Positions 8,383 through 18,517 are shown, counted from the first letter of the stretch. The stretch: 64,000 nt of DNA from Keguizhuia sedimenti (GCA_030715135.1 JAUYVH010000003.1:20371-84370), one strand, 5' to 3'. The notes: generated by a model from the letters alone, not told the origin. Translations and numbers: made by a program.

Positions 8383-9246
8383 TCAGGAGTTCAGAAATCT
8401 TGTCACCAACTCGATTTGCTCAGCATGCATAAACATGGGCGCGTGGCCAACTTCATCCAGTTCGATCAACTTCGCTTTCGGCCCGCGCCGAGTCATTTCC
8501 CTTGCGGTTGACGCAGTCAGCAGATCCGACTCCCTGCCGCGTACAAGCAGGGTCGGACAGGACAAGCTTTCATATGCCGCCCAAAGTAATTTTTCCGCTT
8601 GCTGACGGCCGCCCTCCATCTGCGAATGAAAAGGCAAGGCGATGCCGGGATCATGATTGCGTATCCATTTCCCTTGCGCGTTCGTTTTCAATACGTTCCT
8701 GGCAAGCTTGTGCCACTGCTCTTCATCGTGAGGACCGAATGAAGACGAAATATTCCTGACGTATTGCTCAGCCTCTTCAAATGTCGCAAATTCGTGTTGC
8801 TGCCCCACGTAGTCGCCGATACGTGACATCGCCGCAGGATTCAATGCGGGACCTATGTCGTTCAGGATCAGCTTCTGAACATATCCTGCATCCATTGCGG
8901 CGATCATCATACCGATCAGGCCGCCCATCGAGGTCCCGAGCCACGCAAGCGTTTCTGTGCGTGCTTGCGCAATCAGGTGCAGCAGATCGCTTACGTAAAC
9001 CGGCAGAGTGTAATACGCAGGGTTTTTCAACCAGGAAGAACGGCCACGGCCAACCACGTCGGGGCAAATGATCCGGTACTGGCCGCAAAGCGCATCCGCC
9101 AGTGCGTCAAAGTCATCCGATGCACGGGTCAATCCATGTACGCAAATCAATACATTGGGATTGTTTTCCTTTCCCCATTCCTTGTAAACCATGGTGTGCG
9201 GACCGCAAGGGGAGATGCATTGGACCGACTTGATGCGCGGCTGCAT
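8383..9246 (-). CDS. Alpha/beta-fold hydrolase
   Basis: A 287-residue cytoplasmic alpha/beta hydrolase without signal peptide. It shows the oxyanion-hole segment LICVHGLTRASDDF, the nucleophile elbow GTSMGG with Ser106, and a late histidine in DEVGHAPMFM. The acid residue is probably the Asp in RGRESDLLT. Substrate cannot be read from sequence. It is divergent from bdhA with about 105 bases between, so a role in PHB or ketone-body metabolism is possible but only by proximity. Confidence 0.85.
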   Translation of the reverse strand: MQPRIKSVQCISPCGPHTMVYKEWGKENNPNVLICVHGLTRASDDFDALADALCGQYRIICPDVVGRGRSSWLKNPAYYTLPVYVSDLLHLIAQARTETLAWLGTSMGGLIGMMIAAMDAGYVQKLILNDIGPALNPAAMSRIGDYVGQQHEFATFEEAEQYVRNISSSFGPHDEEQWHKLARNVLKTNAQGKWIRNHDPGIALPFHSQMEGGRQQAEKLLWAAYESLSCPTLLVRGRESDLLTASTAREMTRRGPKAKLIELDEVGHAPMFMHAEQIELVTRFLNS

Positions 9247-9351
9247 GAGCGTATCGATGAATTCTTCAACAGGTCTGACATTTTAATGCCATCGCGCCTG
9301 GAAATGGCTTATTCTGTCCAGGAAGCCATTCATATTTGAGGAGCGATTGCC

Positions 9352-10146
9352 ATGCAAAAAAACTCGCTGCAAGGAAAGAATGCAATCATCACAGGATCCA
9401 CTTCCGGCATAGGCCTGGGAATCGCACAGGCTCTTGCCGCGCAAGGCGCGAATATCGTGCTGAACGGGTTTGGGGACAGCCAGGAAATCGCATCCTTGAA
9501 AGACGAATTCACCCGCCAATACGGCATACAGGCGATCCATCATCCTGCAGATCTGGCGAAACCTGAACAGATCACTGACTTGATCCAGGAAAGCACCCGG
9601 CAAATCGGTCATATCGACATTCTGGTCAACAACGCCGGAATTCAATATGTTGCCAATATCGAGGATTTTCCGGTCGACAGATGGGATGCGATCATCGCAA
9701 TTAACCTCAGCTCGGCATTCCATACAACTCGCCTGGTTTTGCCCGCGATGAAATCAAGAGGATGGGGCCGGATCATCAATATTGCTTCTGCGCACGGACT
9801 GGTCGCTTCCGCTCAGAAATCCGCATACGTCGCAGCCAAGCACGGAATAATTGGCCTGACTAAGGCCGTCGCTCTGGAAACCGCGCAGTCCAACATCACC
9901 TGCAATGCGATTTGCCCTGGATGGGTACTGACACCGCTGGTTCAGAAACAGGTGGATGACCGCGCTGCGCAGGAAGATATTTCTGTCGAGGAGGCCAAAA
10001 GAGCCCTGCTTTCCGAAAAGCAGCCGTCGGGAGAGTTTGTCACCCCTGCGCAGCTCGGGGCTTTAAGCGTTTTTCTATGCTCCGAGGAAGCCGCGCAGGT
10101 ACGTGGAGCAGCTTGGAATATGGACGGTGGCTGGCTTGCGCAGTGA
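9352..10146 (+). CDS. bdhA: 3-hydroxybutyrate dehydrogenase (SDR family)
   Basis: NAD-dependent interconversion of D-3-hydroxybutyrate and acetoacetate, used when mobilising PHB or growing on ketone bodies. The 264 residues have the classical SDR layout: the TGSTSGIGLG nucleotide site (14-23), NNAG at 93-96, and the catalytic Ser146, Tyr159 and Lys163 (YVAAK). The ending WNMDGGWLAQ is typical of bacterial BdhA. A GGAG ribosome site precedes the ATG. The adjacent convergent scoAB genes activate the acetoacetate product, supporting the call. Confidence 0.93.
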   Translation: MQKNSLQGKNAIITGSTSGIGLGIAQALAAQGANIVLNGFGDSQEIASLKDEFTRQYGIQAIHHPADLAKPEQITDLIQESTRQIGHIDILVNNAGIQYVANIEDFPVDRWDAIIAINLSSAFHTTRLVLPAMKSRGWGRIINIASAHGLVASAQKSAYVAAKHGIIGLTKAVALETAQSNITCNAICPGWVLTPLVQKQVDDRAAQEDISVEEAKRALLSEKQPSGEFVTPAQLGALSVFLCSEEAAQVRGAAWNMDGGWLAQ

Positions 10147-10309
10147 GAAAAAAATACCGGCTTAATGCGAACATAAAAAACACACAAGGTTCGGATGCAA
10201 GCGTGCAGATAAGAAGGTTCGGATTTTCAAACCTGATACAGCATCATGCTGACAGCTTAGACTCGTTTTTAATCATGCCGCTACGCAGCTTCTTTATGCT
10301 AACGCTAGG

Positions 10310-10963
10310 TTAATTGACCGCGCTGACATCCAGCGGCGCTCCAGTCTTTTGCACGATTTCCTCGCGGCTCACGTCCGGTGCCAGCTCCACGAGCTTCAAT
10401 CCCTGCTTGGTCACGTCGATCACGCCGAGGTCAGTGATGATGCGACTGACGACCCCCACGCCCGTCAAGGGCAAGTCGCACTGTTTGAGGATCTTGTGCG
10501 AAATCGTTCCATCTTTTGATTTTGCGACATGCTCCATCAGGACTACTACGTGCTTGACGCCGGCGACGAGGTCCATGGCTCCGCCCATTCCCTTGACCAT
10601 TTTGCCCGGTATCATCCAGTTGGCGAGATCGCCTTTCTGGGAAACCTGCATAGCTCCTAAAATGGCAATATTGATCTTTCCTCCGCGTATCATGCCGAAG
10701 GAATCGGCTGAACTGAAATACGAAGAACCCGGTAATGCGGTAACGGTCTGCTTCCCGGCATTGATCAGGTCTGCCTCGATTTCATCTTCCGTCGGAAAAG
10801 GACCGATACCCAGCAACCCGTTTTCCGACTGCAGCCAAACCTCCATGTCCTTGGGCACGTAGTTCGCGACCATTGTCGGCATGCCGATGCCCAGATTTAC
10901 ATAGAAGCCGTCCTGCAACTCCTTGGCGGCACGCTCGGCCATTTGCTCACGGGTCCATGCCAT
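10310..10963 (-). CDS. scoB: 3-oxoacid CoA-transferase subunit B
   Basis: The beta subunit of succinyl-CoA:3-ketoacid CoA-transferase, which moves CoA onto acetoacetate. It is 217 residues. The catalytic glutamate lies in the conserved SENGLLGIG block (Glu47), and [13 protein letters not shown] and [21 protein letters not shown] are family signatures. It follows scoA by 21 bases and is surely cotranscribed. Together with bdhA it forms a ketone-body utilisation set. The choice of acetoacetate over other 3-oxoacids rests on that context. Confidence 0.93.
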   Translation of the reverse strand: MAWTREQMAERAAKELQDGFYVNLGIGMPTMVANYVPKDMEVWLQSENGLLGIGPFPTEDEIEADLINAGKQTVTALPGSSYFSSADSFGMIRGGKINIAILGAMQVSQKGDLANWMIPGKMVKGMGGAMDLVAGVKHVVVLMEHVAKSKDGTISHKILKQCDLPLTGVGVVSRIITDLGVIDVTKQGLKLVELAPDVSREEIVQKTGAPLDVSAVN

Positions 10964-10984
10964 GTCGGTTCTCCATCCTCAGCA

Positions 10985-11689
10985 TTACGTATTCTTTTGA
11001 CGGATCGTGCGCTGCTCGATGCGTTTTTCGGGGTTTGCATTCACGACGATCCGGTGCACATAAATGCCCGGCGTATGCACGTGGTTCGGATCGATCTCGC
11101 CGACCTCCACGAGCTTTTCCACTTCCGCGACGGTGATTTTTCCAGCCATCGCTGCATTCGGGTTGAAGTTGCGCGCCGTCTTGTTATAGACAAGATTTCC
11201 GGATTTATCCGCCATATATGCCTTTACCAGCGCAATATCCGGCACCAGCGCACGTTCCATCACATATTGTTCGCCGTCGAATTCGCGCACCTCCTTGCCT
11301 TCGGCCACTACTGTGCCGACGCCGGTCTTGGTAAAGAAGGCAGGAATGCCGGCGCCACCAGCGCGCAGTTTTTCGGCAAGCGTGCCTTGAGGGGTAAATT
11401 CGACTTCCAGTTCACCGGCCAGGAACTGGCGCTCGAATTCCTTGTTCTCGCCGACGTACGAAGCAATCATTTTTTTGATCTGGCGCGTCGCGAGCAGCAT
11501 TCCCAGGCCGAAATCGTCCACACCGGCGTTGTTGGAGATTGCGGTCAGGTTTCTCACCCCGGAATCGCGCAGCGCGGCAATCAGCTCTTCCGGAATGCCG
11601 CAAAGGCCGAATCCTCCTACGGCGATCATCTGCCCATCTTTTACGATGCCCTCCAGTGCCTTGGCGGCAGACGGAAAAACTTTCTTCAT
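10985..11689 (-). CDS. scoA: 3-oxoacid CoA-transferase subunit A
   Basis: Alpha subunit of the same CoA-transferase. It is 234 residues from the ATG at 11689 (MKKVFPSAAKALEGIVKDGQ). The frame continues 28 codons upstream, but that part is unlike the family, so the inner start is preferred. Conserved blocks include the CoA-binding GGFGLCGIPEELI, SNNAGVDDFGLGMLL, and GTVVAEGKEVREFDG. Family length is about 230. Confidence 0.92.
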   Translation of the reverse strand: MKKVFPSAAKALEGIVKDGQMIAVGGFGLCGIPEELIAALRDSGVRNLTAISNNAGVDDFGLGMLLATRQIKKMIASYVGENKEFERQFLAGELEVEFTPQGTLAEKLRAGGAGIPAFFTKTGVGTVVAEGKEVREFDGEQYVMERALVPDIALVKAYMADKSGNLVYNKTARNFNPNAAMAGKITVAEVEKLVEVGEIDPNHVHTPGIYVHRIVVNANPEKRIEQRTIRQKNT

Positions 11690-11856
11690 TTCAAGCTCTT
11701 GAAAAGGATGATCCGTTGAATTGGCAAAGTACGGCGGTAAGCGCCGGAAACGGCCTAAACGACCGCTGTCCATAGCTGTCTAGTATTTGAACTCAAATTC
11801 AGGAATAGTTCGATCCTTCAGAAACTTGCCTGCGAAAAATCATGGCACAGCTGAGC

Positions 11857-12633
11857 TTACATGACATGCATGCCGTCATCCGCGGTAATGATCGCGCCGT
11901 TGATGAAATGGGAGTCCTCTCCTGCCAGCAATAAGAGCAGCCCATCCAGATCAGCAGGCTTGCCCAGACGTTTTCTTGGCAGGGCGCTGGTCAGCTTCTT
12001 TCCCTGCTCGGATTCGAAGAACTGCGCATTCAGGTCGGTTTCGATATAACCGGGACAGATCGCATTGACATTGATGCCGTATTTGCCCCACTCCGCCGCC
12101 ATCGCTTTTGTCATGTGGATAACCGCAGCCTTGCTCATTCCATAAATTCCGATATGGGGAACGGCACGCAGTCCGGCGACCGAGGCGATGTTGATGATCC
12201 TGTGCTGCTTGGAGCAATCGCCGCGATAGCGCGCAATCATGCGCTTTGCGGTTTCCTGCGCCATGAAGAAAGCGCCGCGCTGGTTGGTATTGACGATGTA
12301 ATCGTAGTCCTCGGGCGTCGCGTCGATCAAAGACTGGGAAGTCGAAACTCCCGAATTGTTGACCAGGATATCGATCGCACCGACCTCTGTTTCGGCATGT
12401 GCCACAGCGGACCGGATGCTCGCATAATCAGTCACGTCCAGGAAGAAGACATGTGCCGCGCCTCCGTCCGCCTCGATTTCGGCACGCAGTTCCTTTAGCC
12501 GCTCGATTCGGCGCGAAGCCAGCACCACTTGCGCGCCCGCTTTTGCCAGCACTTTGGCAAACCGGGTTCCCAACCCGCTTGAAGCGCCGGTCACCAATGC
12601 CACACGGCCTTCGAAATTGACTTCGATTCCCAT
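11857..12633 (-). CDS. SDR-family oxidoreductase
   Basis: Short-chain dehydrogenase/reductase of 258 residues from the ATG at 12633, chosen because a GAGGAGGA ribosome site lies just upstream; the frame opens 9 codons earlier. It has the cofactor motif TGASSGLG (15-22), NNSG (92-95), and the catalytic Ser151, Tyr164 and Lys168. An Arg pair after the second strand (SRRIERLKE) suggests NADP preference. Substrate is unknown. It sits between scoAB and ETF-QO, so acyl-CoA or 3-oxoacid chemistry is plausible. Confidence 0.85.
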   Translation of the reverse strand: MGIEVNFEGRVALVTGASSGLGTRFAKVLAKAGAQVVLASRRIERLKELRAEIEADGGAAHVFFLDVTDYASIRSAVAHAETEVGAIDILVNNSGVSTSQSLIDATPEDYDYIVNTNQRGAFFMAQETAKRMIARYRGDCSKQHRIINIASVAGLRAVPHIGIYGMSKAAVIHMTKAMAAEWGKYGINVNAICPGYIETDLNAQFFESEQGKKLTSALPRKRLGKPADLDGLLLLLAGEDSHFINGAIITADDGMHVM

Positions 12634-12795
12634 TGCGTCCTCCTCATGCTTGAACAGCAAAATGCATCGATTACGACTACTTGCTCCTAATTTGCCATCT
12701 CAATGCGCGGCCGATAGTTCCGCCTAGCGTGCTAGCATTCAGAGCAAAAATCCCGGACAATCGCAATATTGACGACTAAATTTCAGTGGAGAACC

Positions 12796-14478
12796 ATGAC
12801 GCAGAGCCTGGGACAAGACATTTTAGAACAATATGGCCCGCGTGACGCGATGGAGTACGATGTGGTCATCGTCGGCGGCGGACCGGCAGGACTAGCCGCG
12901 GCAATTCGGCTCAAACAACAGGCGGCCGAACGAGGAAACGAAGTTTCAGTCTGCATTCTGGAGAAAGGCGGCGAACTCGGCGCGCATATCCTGTCCGGCG
13001 CTGTCATGGACCCGATCGCTCTTTCGGAACTGATCCCGGAATGGAAGGAACGCGGCGCTCCGCTGAACACGCCGGTCACCGAAGACCGCTTTTACTTTCT
13101 GACTCAGTCCACTTCCTACAAGACGCCGCACTGGATGCTGCCGGATTGCTTCCGCAACGAAGGCAATTACGTCGTCTCCCTTGGGAATGTCGTGCGCTGG
13201 CTCGGCACCCAGGCGGAGGAACTTGGTGTAGAGATCTTCCCGGGATTTCCCGCAGCTGAAATTCTGTATAACGATGATGGTTCGGTCAAAGGTGTCGCAA
13301 CCGGCAACATGGGCGTGGACCGTGAAGGCAACCCGACCGATGCATTTCAGCTCGGCATGGAACTGCACGCAAAATATACCTTGTTCGCCGAAGGTTCACG
13401 CGGCCATCTCGGCCGGCAGCTTATCGAGAAATTTTCGCTGGATCAGGGAACGGATCCGCAGACCTATGCAATCGGGATCAAGGAATTGTGGGAAATTGAC
13501 CCGGCCGTGCACCAGCCCGGACTGGTCATACACACGGCCGGATGGCCGCTCGATTCTGCTACCTACGGCGGATCCTTCCTCTATCACCTGGAAAACAATC
13601 AGGTCGCGGTGGGCTATGTGGTCGGACTTGCATATGAAAATCCATATCTCTCACCCTACGAGGAATTTCAGCGTTACAAGACGCATCCTACAATTCGGAA
13701 ATTTTTCGAAGGTGCCAAGCGGCTCTCCTACGGCGCGCGTGCGATCACCGCCGGCGGACTTCAGTCGCTTCCCAAGCTGACATTTTCGGGCGGCGCATTG
13801 ATCGGCTGCGATGCCGGCTTTTTAAATGCCAGCCGCATCAAGGGAAGCCATGCCGCCATCAAGAGCGGCATGCTCGCCGCAGAAGCCGCCTACGAGGCAT
13901 TGAACGCCTCGCGCCAGCATGACGAACTGACGTCGTACACCGAAGCATTCAAGAAGTCCTGGCTTCACGATGAACTGTACAAGGCACGCAACTTCAAACC
14001 TGCGATGGGCAAGGGGCTTTTTACTGGCACGGTGCTGGTGGGAATCGACCAAGTGATATTCAAGGGAAAAGCACCATGGACACTGCATCATAGCCAACCC
14101 GATCACACGTGCCTCAAGCCGGCATCGGATTTTCAACCGATTCAATATCCGAAACCTGACGGCAAGCTGACGTTTGATCGGCTTTCATCCGTTTTCCTTT
14201 CGAATACCAACCACTCGGAAGATCAGCCTGTACATTTGACCCTGAAAGATCCAAGCGTGCCGGTCAACGTGAATCTGGCCAGGTATGCGGGGCCGGAATC
14301 GCGCTACTGCCCTGCCGGTGTGTATGAATTCGTAAAGACTGAAGAAGGCGGCGAAAGGTTGCAGATCAACGCTCAGAACTGCGTCCACTGCAAGACCTGC
14401 GATATCAAGGATCCGACGCAGAACATCGTATGGGTGACACCTGAAGGGGGCGGCGGACCTAATTATCCCAATATGTAA
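12796..14478 (+). CDS. Electron transfer flavoprotein-ubiquinone oxidoreductase
   Basis: Membrane-associated flavoprotein that passes electrons from reduced ETF (fatty-acid and amino-acid oxidation) to ubiquinone. It is 560 residues from the ATG at 12796, which has a GGAGA site, rather than the earlier in-frame start at 12769. The FAD-binding GGGPAGLAAA is at 27-36, with the ubiquinone-associated middle domain (GGLQSLPKLTFSGG, GCDAGFLNASRIKGSH). The C-terminus carries the 4Fe-4S ferredoxin domain (RYCPAGVYEF, NCVHCKTCDIKDP), ending GGGGPNYPNM as in the family. A terminator follows. Confidence 0.96.
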   Translation: MTQSLGQDILEQYGPRDAMEYDVVIVGGGPAGLAAAIRLKQQAAERGNEVSVCILEKGGELGAHILSGAVMDPIALSELIPEWKERGAPLNTPVTEDRFYFLTQSTSYKTPHWMLPDCFRNEGNYVVSLGNVVRWLGTQAEELGVEIFPGFPAAEILYNDDGSVKGVATGNMGVDREGNPTDAFQLGMELHAKYTLFAEGSRGHLGRQLIEKFSLDQGTDPQTYAIGIKELWEIDPAVHQPGLVIHTAGWPLDSATYGGSFLYHLENNQVAVGYVVGLAYENPYLSPYEEFQRYKTHPTIRKFFEGAKRLSYGARAITAGGLQSLPKLTFSGGALIGCDAGFLNASRIKGSHAAIKSGMLAAEAAYEALNASRQHDELTSYTEAFKKSWLHDELYKARNFKPAMGKGLFTGTVLVGIDQVIFKGKAPWTLHHSQPDHTCLKPASDFQPIQYPKPDGKLTFDRLSSVFLSNTNHSEDQPVHLTLKDPSVPVNVNLARYAGPESRYCPAGVYEFVKTEEGGERLQINAQNCVHCKTCDIKDPTQNIVWVTPEGGGGPNYPNM

Positions 14479-14500
14479 AAAGCCGCATTCGCGGCTTTTT
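14477..14500. terminator. Bidirectional intrinsic terminator
   Basis: AAAAAGCCGC and GCGGCTTTTT form a perfect 10-bp stem with a 4-base loop directly at the ETF-QO stop codon. A-runs and T-runs on the two sides make it work in both directions, between convergent ETF-QO and the NUDIX gene. Confidence 0.88.
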
Positions 14501-14523
14501 AAAATGGGATGCCGGAGCCAGGA

Positions 14524-15090
14524 CTAAAGCTTCCATTCGCCGCGGAGAATTCGCTCCAGCCAAAATGTGCCGATCACCGTTTTCACATCGGTGATTTTCC
14601 CTTCCTTGATCCACGCGAGCATATCGCCGATCGAGGCGGTAAAGGTTTCGAGAAACTCTCCTTCGTCCGGCTTGCTCTGCCCTTCTTTCAGCCCCCGTGC
14701 AAGAAAGATATCCAGATGTTCGTCCGAATAGGCAATCGCATTATGAATCGTGCATACGAACTGCCAGTCGCTTGCGGTATAGCCGGTTTCCTCTAACAAT
14801 TCGCGCTTTGCACAATCCAGCGATGCTTCGCCCGGATCGATTTTTCCCGCGGGGAATTCAATTACGACCTGATTCACCGGGTAACGGAATTGGCGCTCGA
14901 TGAGAATAGACCCGTCATCCAGTACGGGGATGATTACCACAGCGCCCGGATGCTTGATGTATTCGCGCGTCGTCTCTTTGCCGTCCGGCAGACGAACTGT
15001 GTCGCATTGCACCTTCAGAAACTCACCGTCGTATGCAAGTCTTTCGGCAATGCGCTTTTCCTTCAAGTGCAAATCCATTTGGCGTTCCAT
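14524..15090 (-). CDS. NUDIX hydrolase, ADP-ribose pyrophosphatase type
   Basis: Hydrolyses a nucleoside diphosphate linked to another moiety, most likely ADP-ribose. The NUDIX box is intact (GKIDPGEASLDCAKRELLEE with the following TGYT). The VIEFPAGKIDPGE context and IERQFRYPVNQ are typical of the NudF/ADPRase subfamily. The start is uncertain: candidates are the ATGs at 15108, 15090 and 15078, the last having a GGAA nearby. It is last in the long nuo transcript, after DUF2818. Confidence 0.88.
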   Translation of the reverse strand: MERQMDLHLKEKRIAERLAYDGEFLKVQCDTVRLPDGKETTREYIKHPGAVVIIPVLDDGSILIERQFRYPVNQVVIEFPAGKIDPGEASLDCAKRELLEETGYTASDWQFVCTIHNAIAYSDEHLDIFLARGLKEGQSKPDEGEFLETFTASIGDMLAWIKEGKITDVKTVIGTFWLERILRGEWKL

Positions 15091-15143
15091 AATGAGTAAG
15101 GCATCCATTATTGCAAGGCGCAGGATGCGCAAGTTGAGCTAAT

Positions 15144-15449
15144 TCAACCGTGCCGGCGACGCAAGTAGCGGAATACAAAGCCAGGAAAGGACAATACGAT
15201 GAAGAGGCAGGCAGTGATCGCGTAAAACTCCCAGCCTTGCGAAAACACATTGCCGATTCGCGACTCGAAGCCGAATGCGATCAGGCCGGTCACCGCATAC
15301 AACACGACCATTTCGAGCAGCCGCATCCACACCGGCTTTACCGCACGATTCAGCGGAATGAGGCCGAACAGTTTATGGTTAATGAACGGAAGGTTGGCGG
15401 CAATCGCCGCCAACAGAATTACGAACCACGCTGATGAGGAAACATCCAC
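15144..15449 (-). CDS. DUF2818 family membrane protein
   Basis: A 101-residue inner-membrane protein with about three hydrophobic segments (SAWFVILLAAIAANLPFI, LLEMVVLYAVTGLIAFGF, FYAITACLFIVLSFPGFVF) and a basic C-terminus (RYLRRRHG). It matches the DUF2818 family, which in Burkholderiales lies directly after nuoN. It begins 24 bases after the nuoN stop and should be on the complex I transcript. A role as a complex I assembly or accessory factor is inferred from this fixed position only. Confidence 0.85.
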   Translation of the reverse strand: MDVSSSAWFVILLAAIAANLPFINHKLFGLIPLNRAVKPVWMRLLEMVVLYAVTGLIAFGFESRIGNVFSQGWEFYAITACLFIVLSFPGFVFRYLRRRHG

Positions 15450-15473
15450 AAGATGGGCTGCGGTGCGCTTGGG

Positions 15474-16961
15474 TTATGAACCCAAGGTTTTGGAGATCGC
15501 CGCAACACAAAGCGCCATCAACGGACCCGGGACCAGGCCAAGGACAATGATTGCGATTCCGTTTGCGCTCATGGTCACCTGCATGTCTTTGTGGACCGCA
15601 ATTTGCGAATTATCGACCGGCTCGTCGAAATACATGGCCTTGACCACGCGCAGGTAGTAGAACGCACCGATCAGCGAGAACATGACTGCAGCAATTGCAA
15701 GCCAGAGCTGTCCTGCGGCAACAACCGATTGCAGAACTGCCAGCTTGGCGTAGAAACCGACCATAGGCGGCACGCCTGCAAGCGACAGCAAGAGAATCAT
15801 CATGACCGCGGCAAACCAGGGGCTGCGCTGATTCAAACCTTTGAAATCGTCGATATTTTCCGCTTCAAAGCCAGAACGTGCCAACAGCATGATCATCCCG
15901 AACGTACCGAGGGTTGTCAGCACATAGGTAATCGAATAGAACATAGCAGAGCTGTACGCATTGGCTGCAGAGTCCATGTTGCTGCCGCTGAATACACCGG
16001 ACAGCAGGCCCAACAGCATGAAACCGGTCTGCGAAATAGTGGAATACGCGAGCATGCGCTTGAGATTGGTCTGGGCAATCGCCGTGATATTGCCGACGGC
16101 CATGGACAGCACCGCAAGCACGGTCAGCATCTGCTGCCAGTCGATCGCAAGCGTCCACAAACCTTCGACCAGCAAGCGAATGCAAACACCGAAAGTCGCA
16201 AGCTTAGGAGCGGCACCCAAAAGCAGCGTTACGGACGTCGGAGCACCCTGGTAAACGTCCGGGGACCACATGTGGAAGGGTGCAGCGCCAAGCTTGAATG
16301 CCAGGCCGGCAACCAGGAACACCAGGCCGAATACCAAGACTGTCTTGTTTTCGGTGCCGGAGGCGGTTGCCTTGGCGACTTCATGCAGATCGAGCGAGCC
16401 GGTCGCACCGTACAGCATCGAAATGCCGTACAACAGGAAGCCGGATGCCATGGCGCCAAGCACGAAATATTTCATGGCGGCTTCGGTCGAGACCGTATGG
16501 TCACGGCGCAAGGCCACCAGTGCATAGGTCGCCAGGGACAGCAACTCAATTCCCAGATACACAATCAGGAAATTATTGGCCGACAGCATGACCATCTGAC
16601 CGACCAGCGCAAACAGTGCAAGGATATAGAATTCCCCGCCCAGCGTACCGCCCAGCATGCCCCGCTCGGTCGTGTACTGCCTCGAATAAATGAAGGCGAT
16701 TGCCACGGCAAGGTAGGAGAACAGCTTCATCAGGTTCGACAACGGATCGGACACGAACATGTTATTGAACGTATAGACCGTTGCACCCGAGTTGAAGTCG
16801 CCGAGGGTCAGTGCGGCACTTACGGCCAGCGACAAAAGCGCGAGCCAGTAGGTGATGTTGCGCTTTTCTTCCGGAAGAAACATGTCGACCAGCAGAAGCG
16901 CCGATGTCGCTACGACCAGAAAAATCTCGGGATAAACAGGAGCTAAATTTATGCTATTCAT
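15474..16961 (-). CDS. nuoN: NADH-quinone oxidoreductase subunit N
   Basis: Antiporter-like proton-pumping subunit of complex I, 495 residues with about 14 predicted membrane helices. Recognised by the Mrp-like core [17 protein letters not shown], the broken-helix region [16 protein letters not shown], and [18 protein letters not shown]. Length is normal. It is the last of the fourteen nuo genes, followed by DUF2818. Confidence 0.97.
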   Translation of the reverse strand: MNSINLAPVYPEIFLVVATSALLLVDMFLPEEKRNITYWLALLSLAVSAALTLGDFNSGATVYTFNNMFVSDPLSNLMKLFSYLAVAIAFIYSRQYTTERGMLGGTLGGEFYILALFALVGQMVMLSANNFLIVYLGIELLSLATYALVALRRDHTVSTEAAMKYFVLGAMASGFLLYGISMLYGATGSLDLHEVAKATASGTENKTVLVFGLVFLVAGLAFKLGAAPFHMWSPDVYQGAPTSVTLLLGAAPKLATFGVCIRLLVEGLWTLAIDWQQMLTVLAVLSMAVGNITAIAQTNLKRMLAYSTISQTGFMLLGLLSGVFSGSNMDSAANAYSSAMFYSITYVLTTLGTFGMIMLLARSGFEAENIDDFKGLNQRSPWFAAVMMILLLSLAGVPPMVGFYAKLAVLQSVVAAGQLWLAIAAVMFSLIGAFYYLRVVKAMYFDEPVDNSQIAVHKDMQVTMSANGIAIIVLGLVPGPLMALCVAAISKTLGS

Positions 16962-17005
16962 ATTTTCGCCACTCTATTGGCATTCTTGTATTCAGTATTA
17001 GTCTA

Positions 17006-18490
17006 TTAAGGCAGCTTTGAAATCGCAGCGTGCTTCAACAAATCGGAAACCGAAACCTGGATCGCATCACCCACAGGCGCGGGGTAGACACCCATCGCAA
17101 TTACAGCAATCGCCAGTACGCCGAGCATGAAAAACTCGCGGGTGTTCAGATCCGGCAGTTTCGCCACATTTTCATTTCCTACTTCGCCGAATACGACACG
17201 CTTCACCAGCCACAGGGAATACGCAGCGCCAAGAATCAGCGCGGTGCCAGCGAAAATACCGATCAGGAAGCTGTACTGCACGGATCCCAGGATCACCATG
17301 AATTCACCGATGAATCCGGAGGTTGCCGGCAAACCGGCATTCGCCATGGAAAACAGTACGAAAAATGCAGCGAATTTCGGCATGGAGTTGACTACTCCGC
17401 CGTAGTCGGCAATCTGACGAGAATGCAGGCGATCGTACAATACGCCGATGCACAGGAACATTGCGCCGGAAACAAAGCCGTGGGAGATCATTTGCATGAT
17501 GCCGCCCTGCACGCCCATGTCATTGAATATGAAGTATCCAAGCGTAACGAAGCCCATGTGCGCGATCGATGAATAAGCGACCAGCTTCTTCATGTCCGCC
17601 TGAACCAGTGCAACCAGGCCGATGTAGATTACCGCGATCAGGGACAAGGTGATAACGAATCCCGACAGCGCATGGCTTGCATCCGGTGTAATCGGCAGCG
17701 AGAAACGCAGGAAGCCGTATCCGCCCAGCTTCAGCATGATCGCTGCCAGAACCACGGAACCGCCAGTCGGCGCTTCGACGTGAGCGTCCGGAAGCCAGGT
17801 ATGCACCGGCCACATCGGCACTTTCACCGCAAATGCCATGAAGAAGGCAAGGAAGATCAGAATCTGCGGCGTGTAAGCCAGCGGCAGCTTGTGCCAGGCC
17901 AGAATATCGAAGCTGCCCGACTGGAAGTACAGATAAATCAGGGCGATCAACATCAGCAGGGAGCCGAGGAAGGTATAAAGGAAGAACTTGACTGCTGCAT
18001 ATACGCGATTCTGTCCACCCCAGATGCCAATGATGATGAACATCGGGATCAGAGTCGCCTCGAAGAAGACATAGAACAGCAGGCCGTCAAGCGCGCAGAA
18101 TACGCCGATCATCAATCCAGAAAGAATAAGGAACGCACCCATGTATTGAGCAACCTTCTTCTCGATCACTTCCCAGCCTGCGATCACTACGATGACGGTA
18201 ATGAACGCAGTCAACGGCACGAACCACAGCGAAATGCCGTCGATGCCCAGGGAATAAAAGATATTGAAGCGCTCGATCCAGGAAGCTTTCTCGACGAATT
18301 GCATGCCATGCGCCGCATTGTCGAAGCCCTGGATGATCGGCAAAGTCACCAGGAAGCTGGCGATCGAACCGACTAATGAGGCGCCGCGCACCAAGCCCGG
18401 ATTACTGTCGCGCCCGAAAGCCAGGACAAACACGCCAAACGCGATCGGTAACCAGATCGCCAAGCTTAAAAGAGGAAATGTTGACTGCAT
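17006..18490 (-). CDS. nuoM: NADH-quinone oxidoreductase subunit M
   Basis: Second antiporter-like subunit of the complex I membrane arm, 494 residues. The N-terminus (MQSTFPLLSLAIWLPIAFGV) is hydrophobic. Conserved channel motifs include FFEATLIPMFIIIGIWGG with the key glutamate, KVPMWPVHTWLPDAHVEAPT, and MKKLVAYSSIAHMGFVTLG. It follows nuoL by 27 bases. Confidence 0.97.
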   Translation of the reverse strand: MQSTFPLLSLAIWLPIAFGVFVLAFGRDSNPGLVRGASLVGSIASFLVTLPIIQGFDNAAHGMQFVEKASWIERFNIFYSLGIDGISLWFVPLTAFITVIVVIAGWEVIEKKVAQYMGAFLILSGLMIGVFCALDGLLFYVFFEATLIPMFIIIGIWGGQNRVYAAVKFFLYTFLGSLLMLIALIYLYFQSGSFDILAWHKLPLAYTPQILIFLAFFMAFAVKVPMWPVHTWLPDAHVEAPTGGSVVLAAIMLKLGGYGFLRFSLPITPDASHALSGFVITLSLIAVIYIGLVALVQADMKKLVAYSSIAHMGFVTLGYFIFNDMGVQGGIMQMISHGFVSGAMFLCIGVLYDRLHSRQIADYGGVVNSMPKFAAFFVLFSMANAGLPATSGFIGEFMVILGSVQYSFLIGIFAGTALILGAAYSLWLVKRVVFGEVGNENVAKLPDLNTREFFMLGVLAIAVIAMGVYPAPVGDAIQVSVSDLLKHAAISKLP

Positions 18491-18517
18491 GATGTTTTTT
18501 CTTCTAGTGACTCGTTG

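Noticed and set aside
15591-16946. A 451-codon open frame antisense to nuoN
   Set aside because: It mirrors a full, well-conserved nuoN; composition is His/Gln/Arg-heavy with no fold or family, as expected for a shadow frame in GC-rich DNA.
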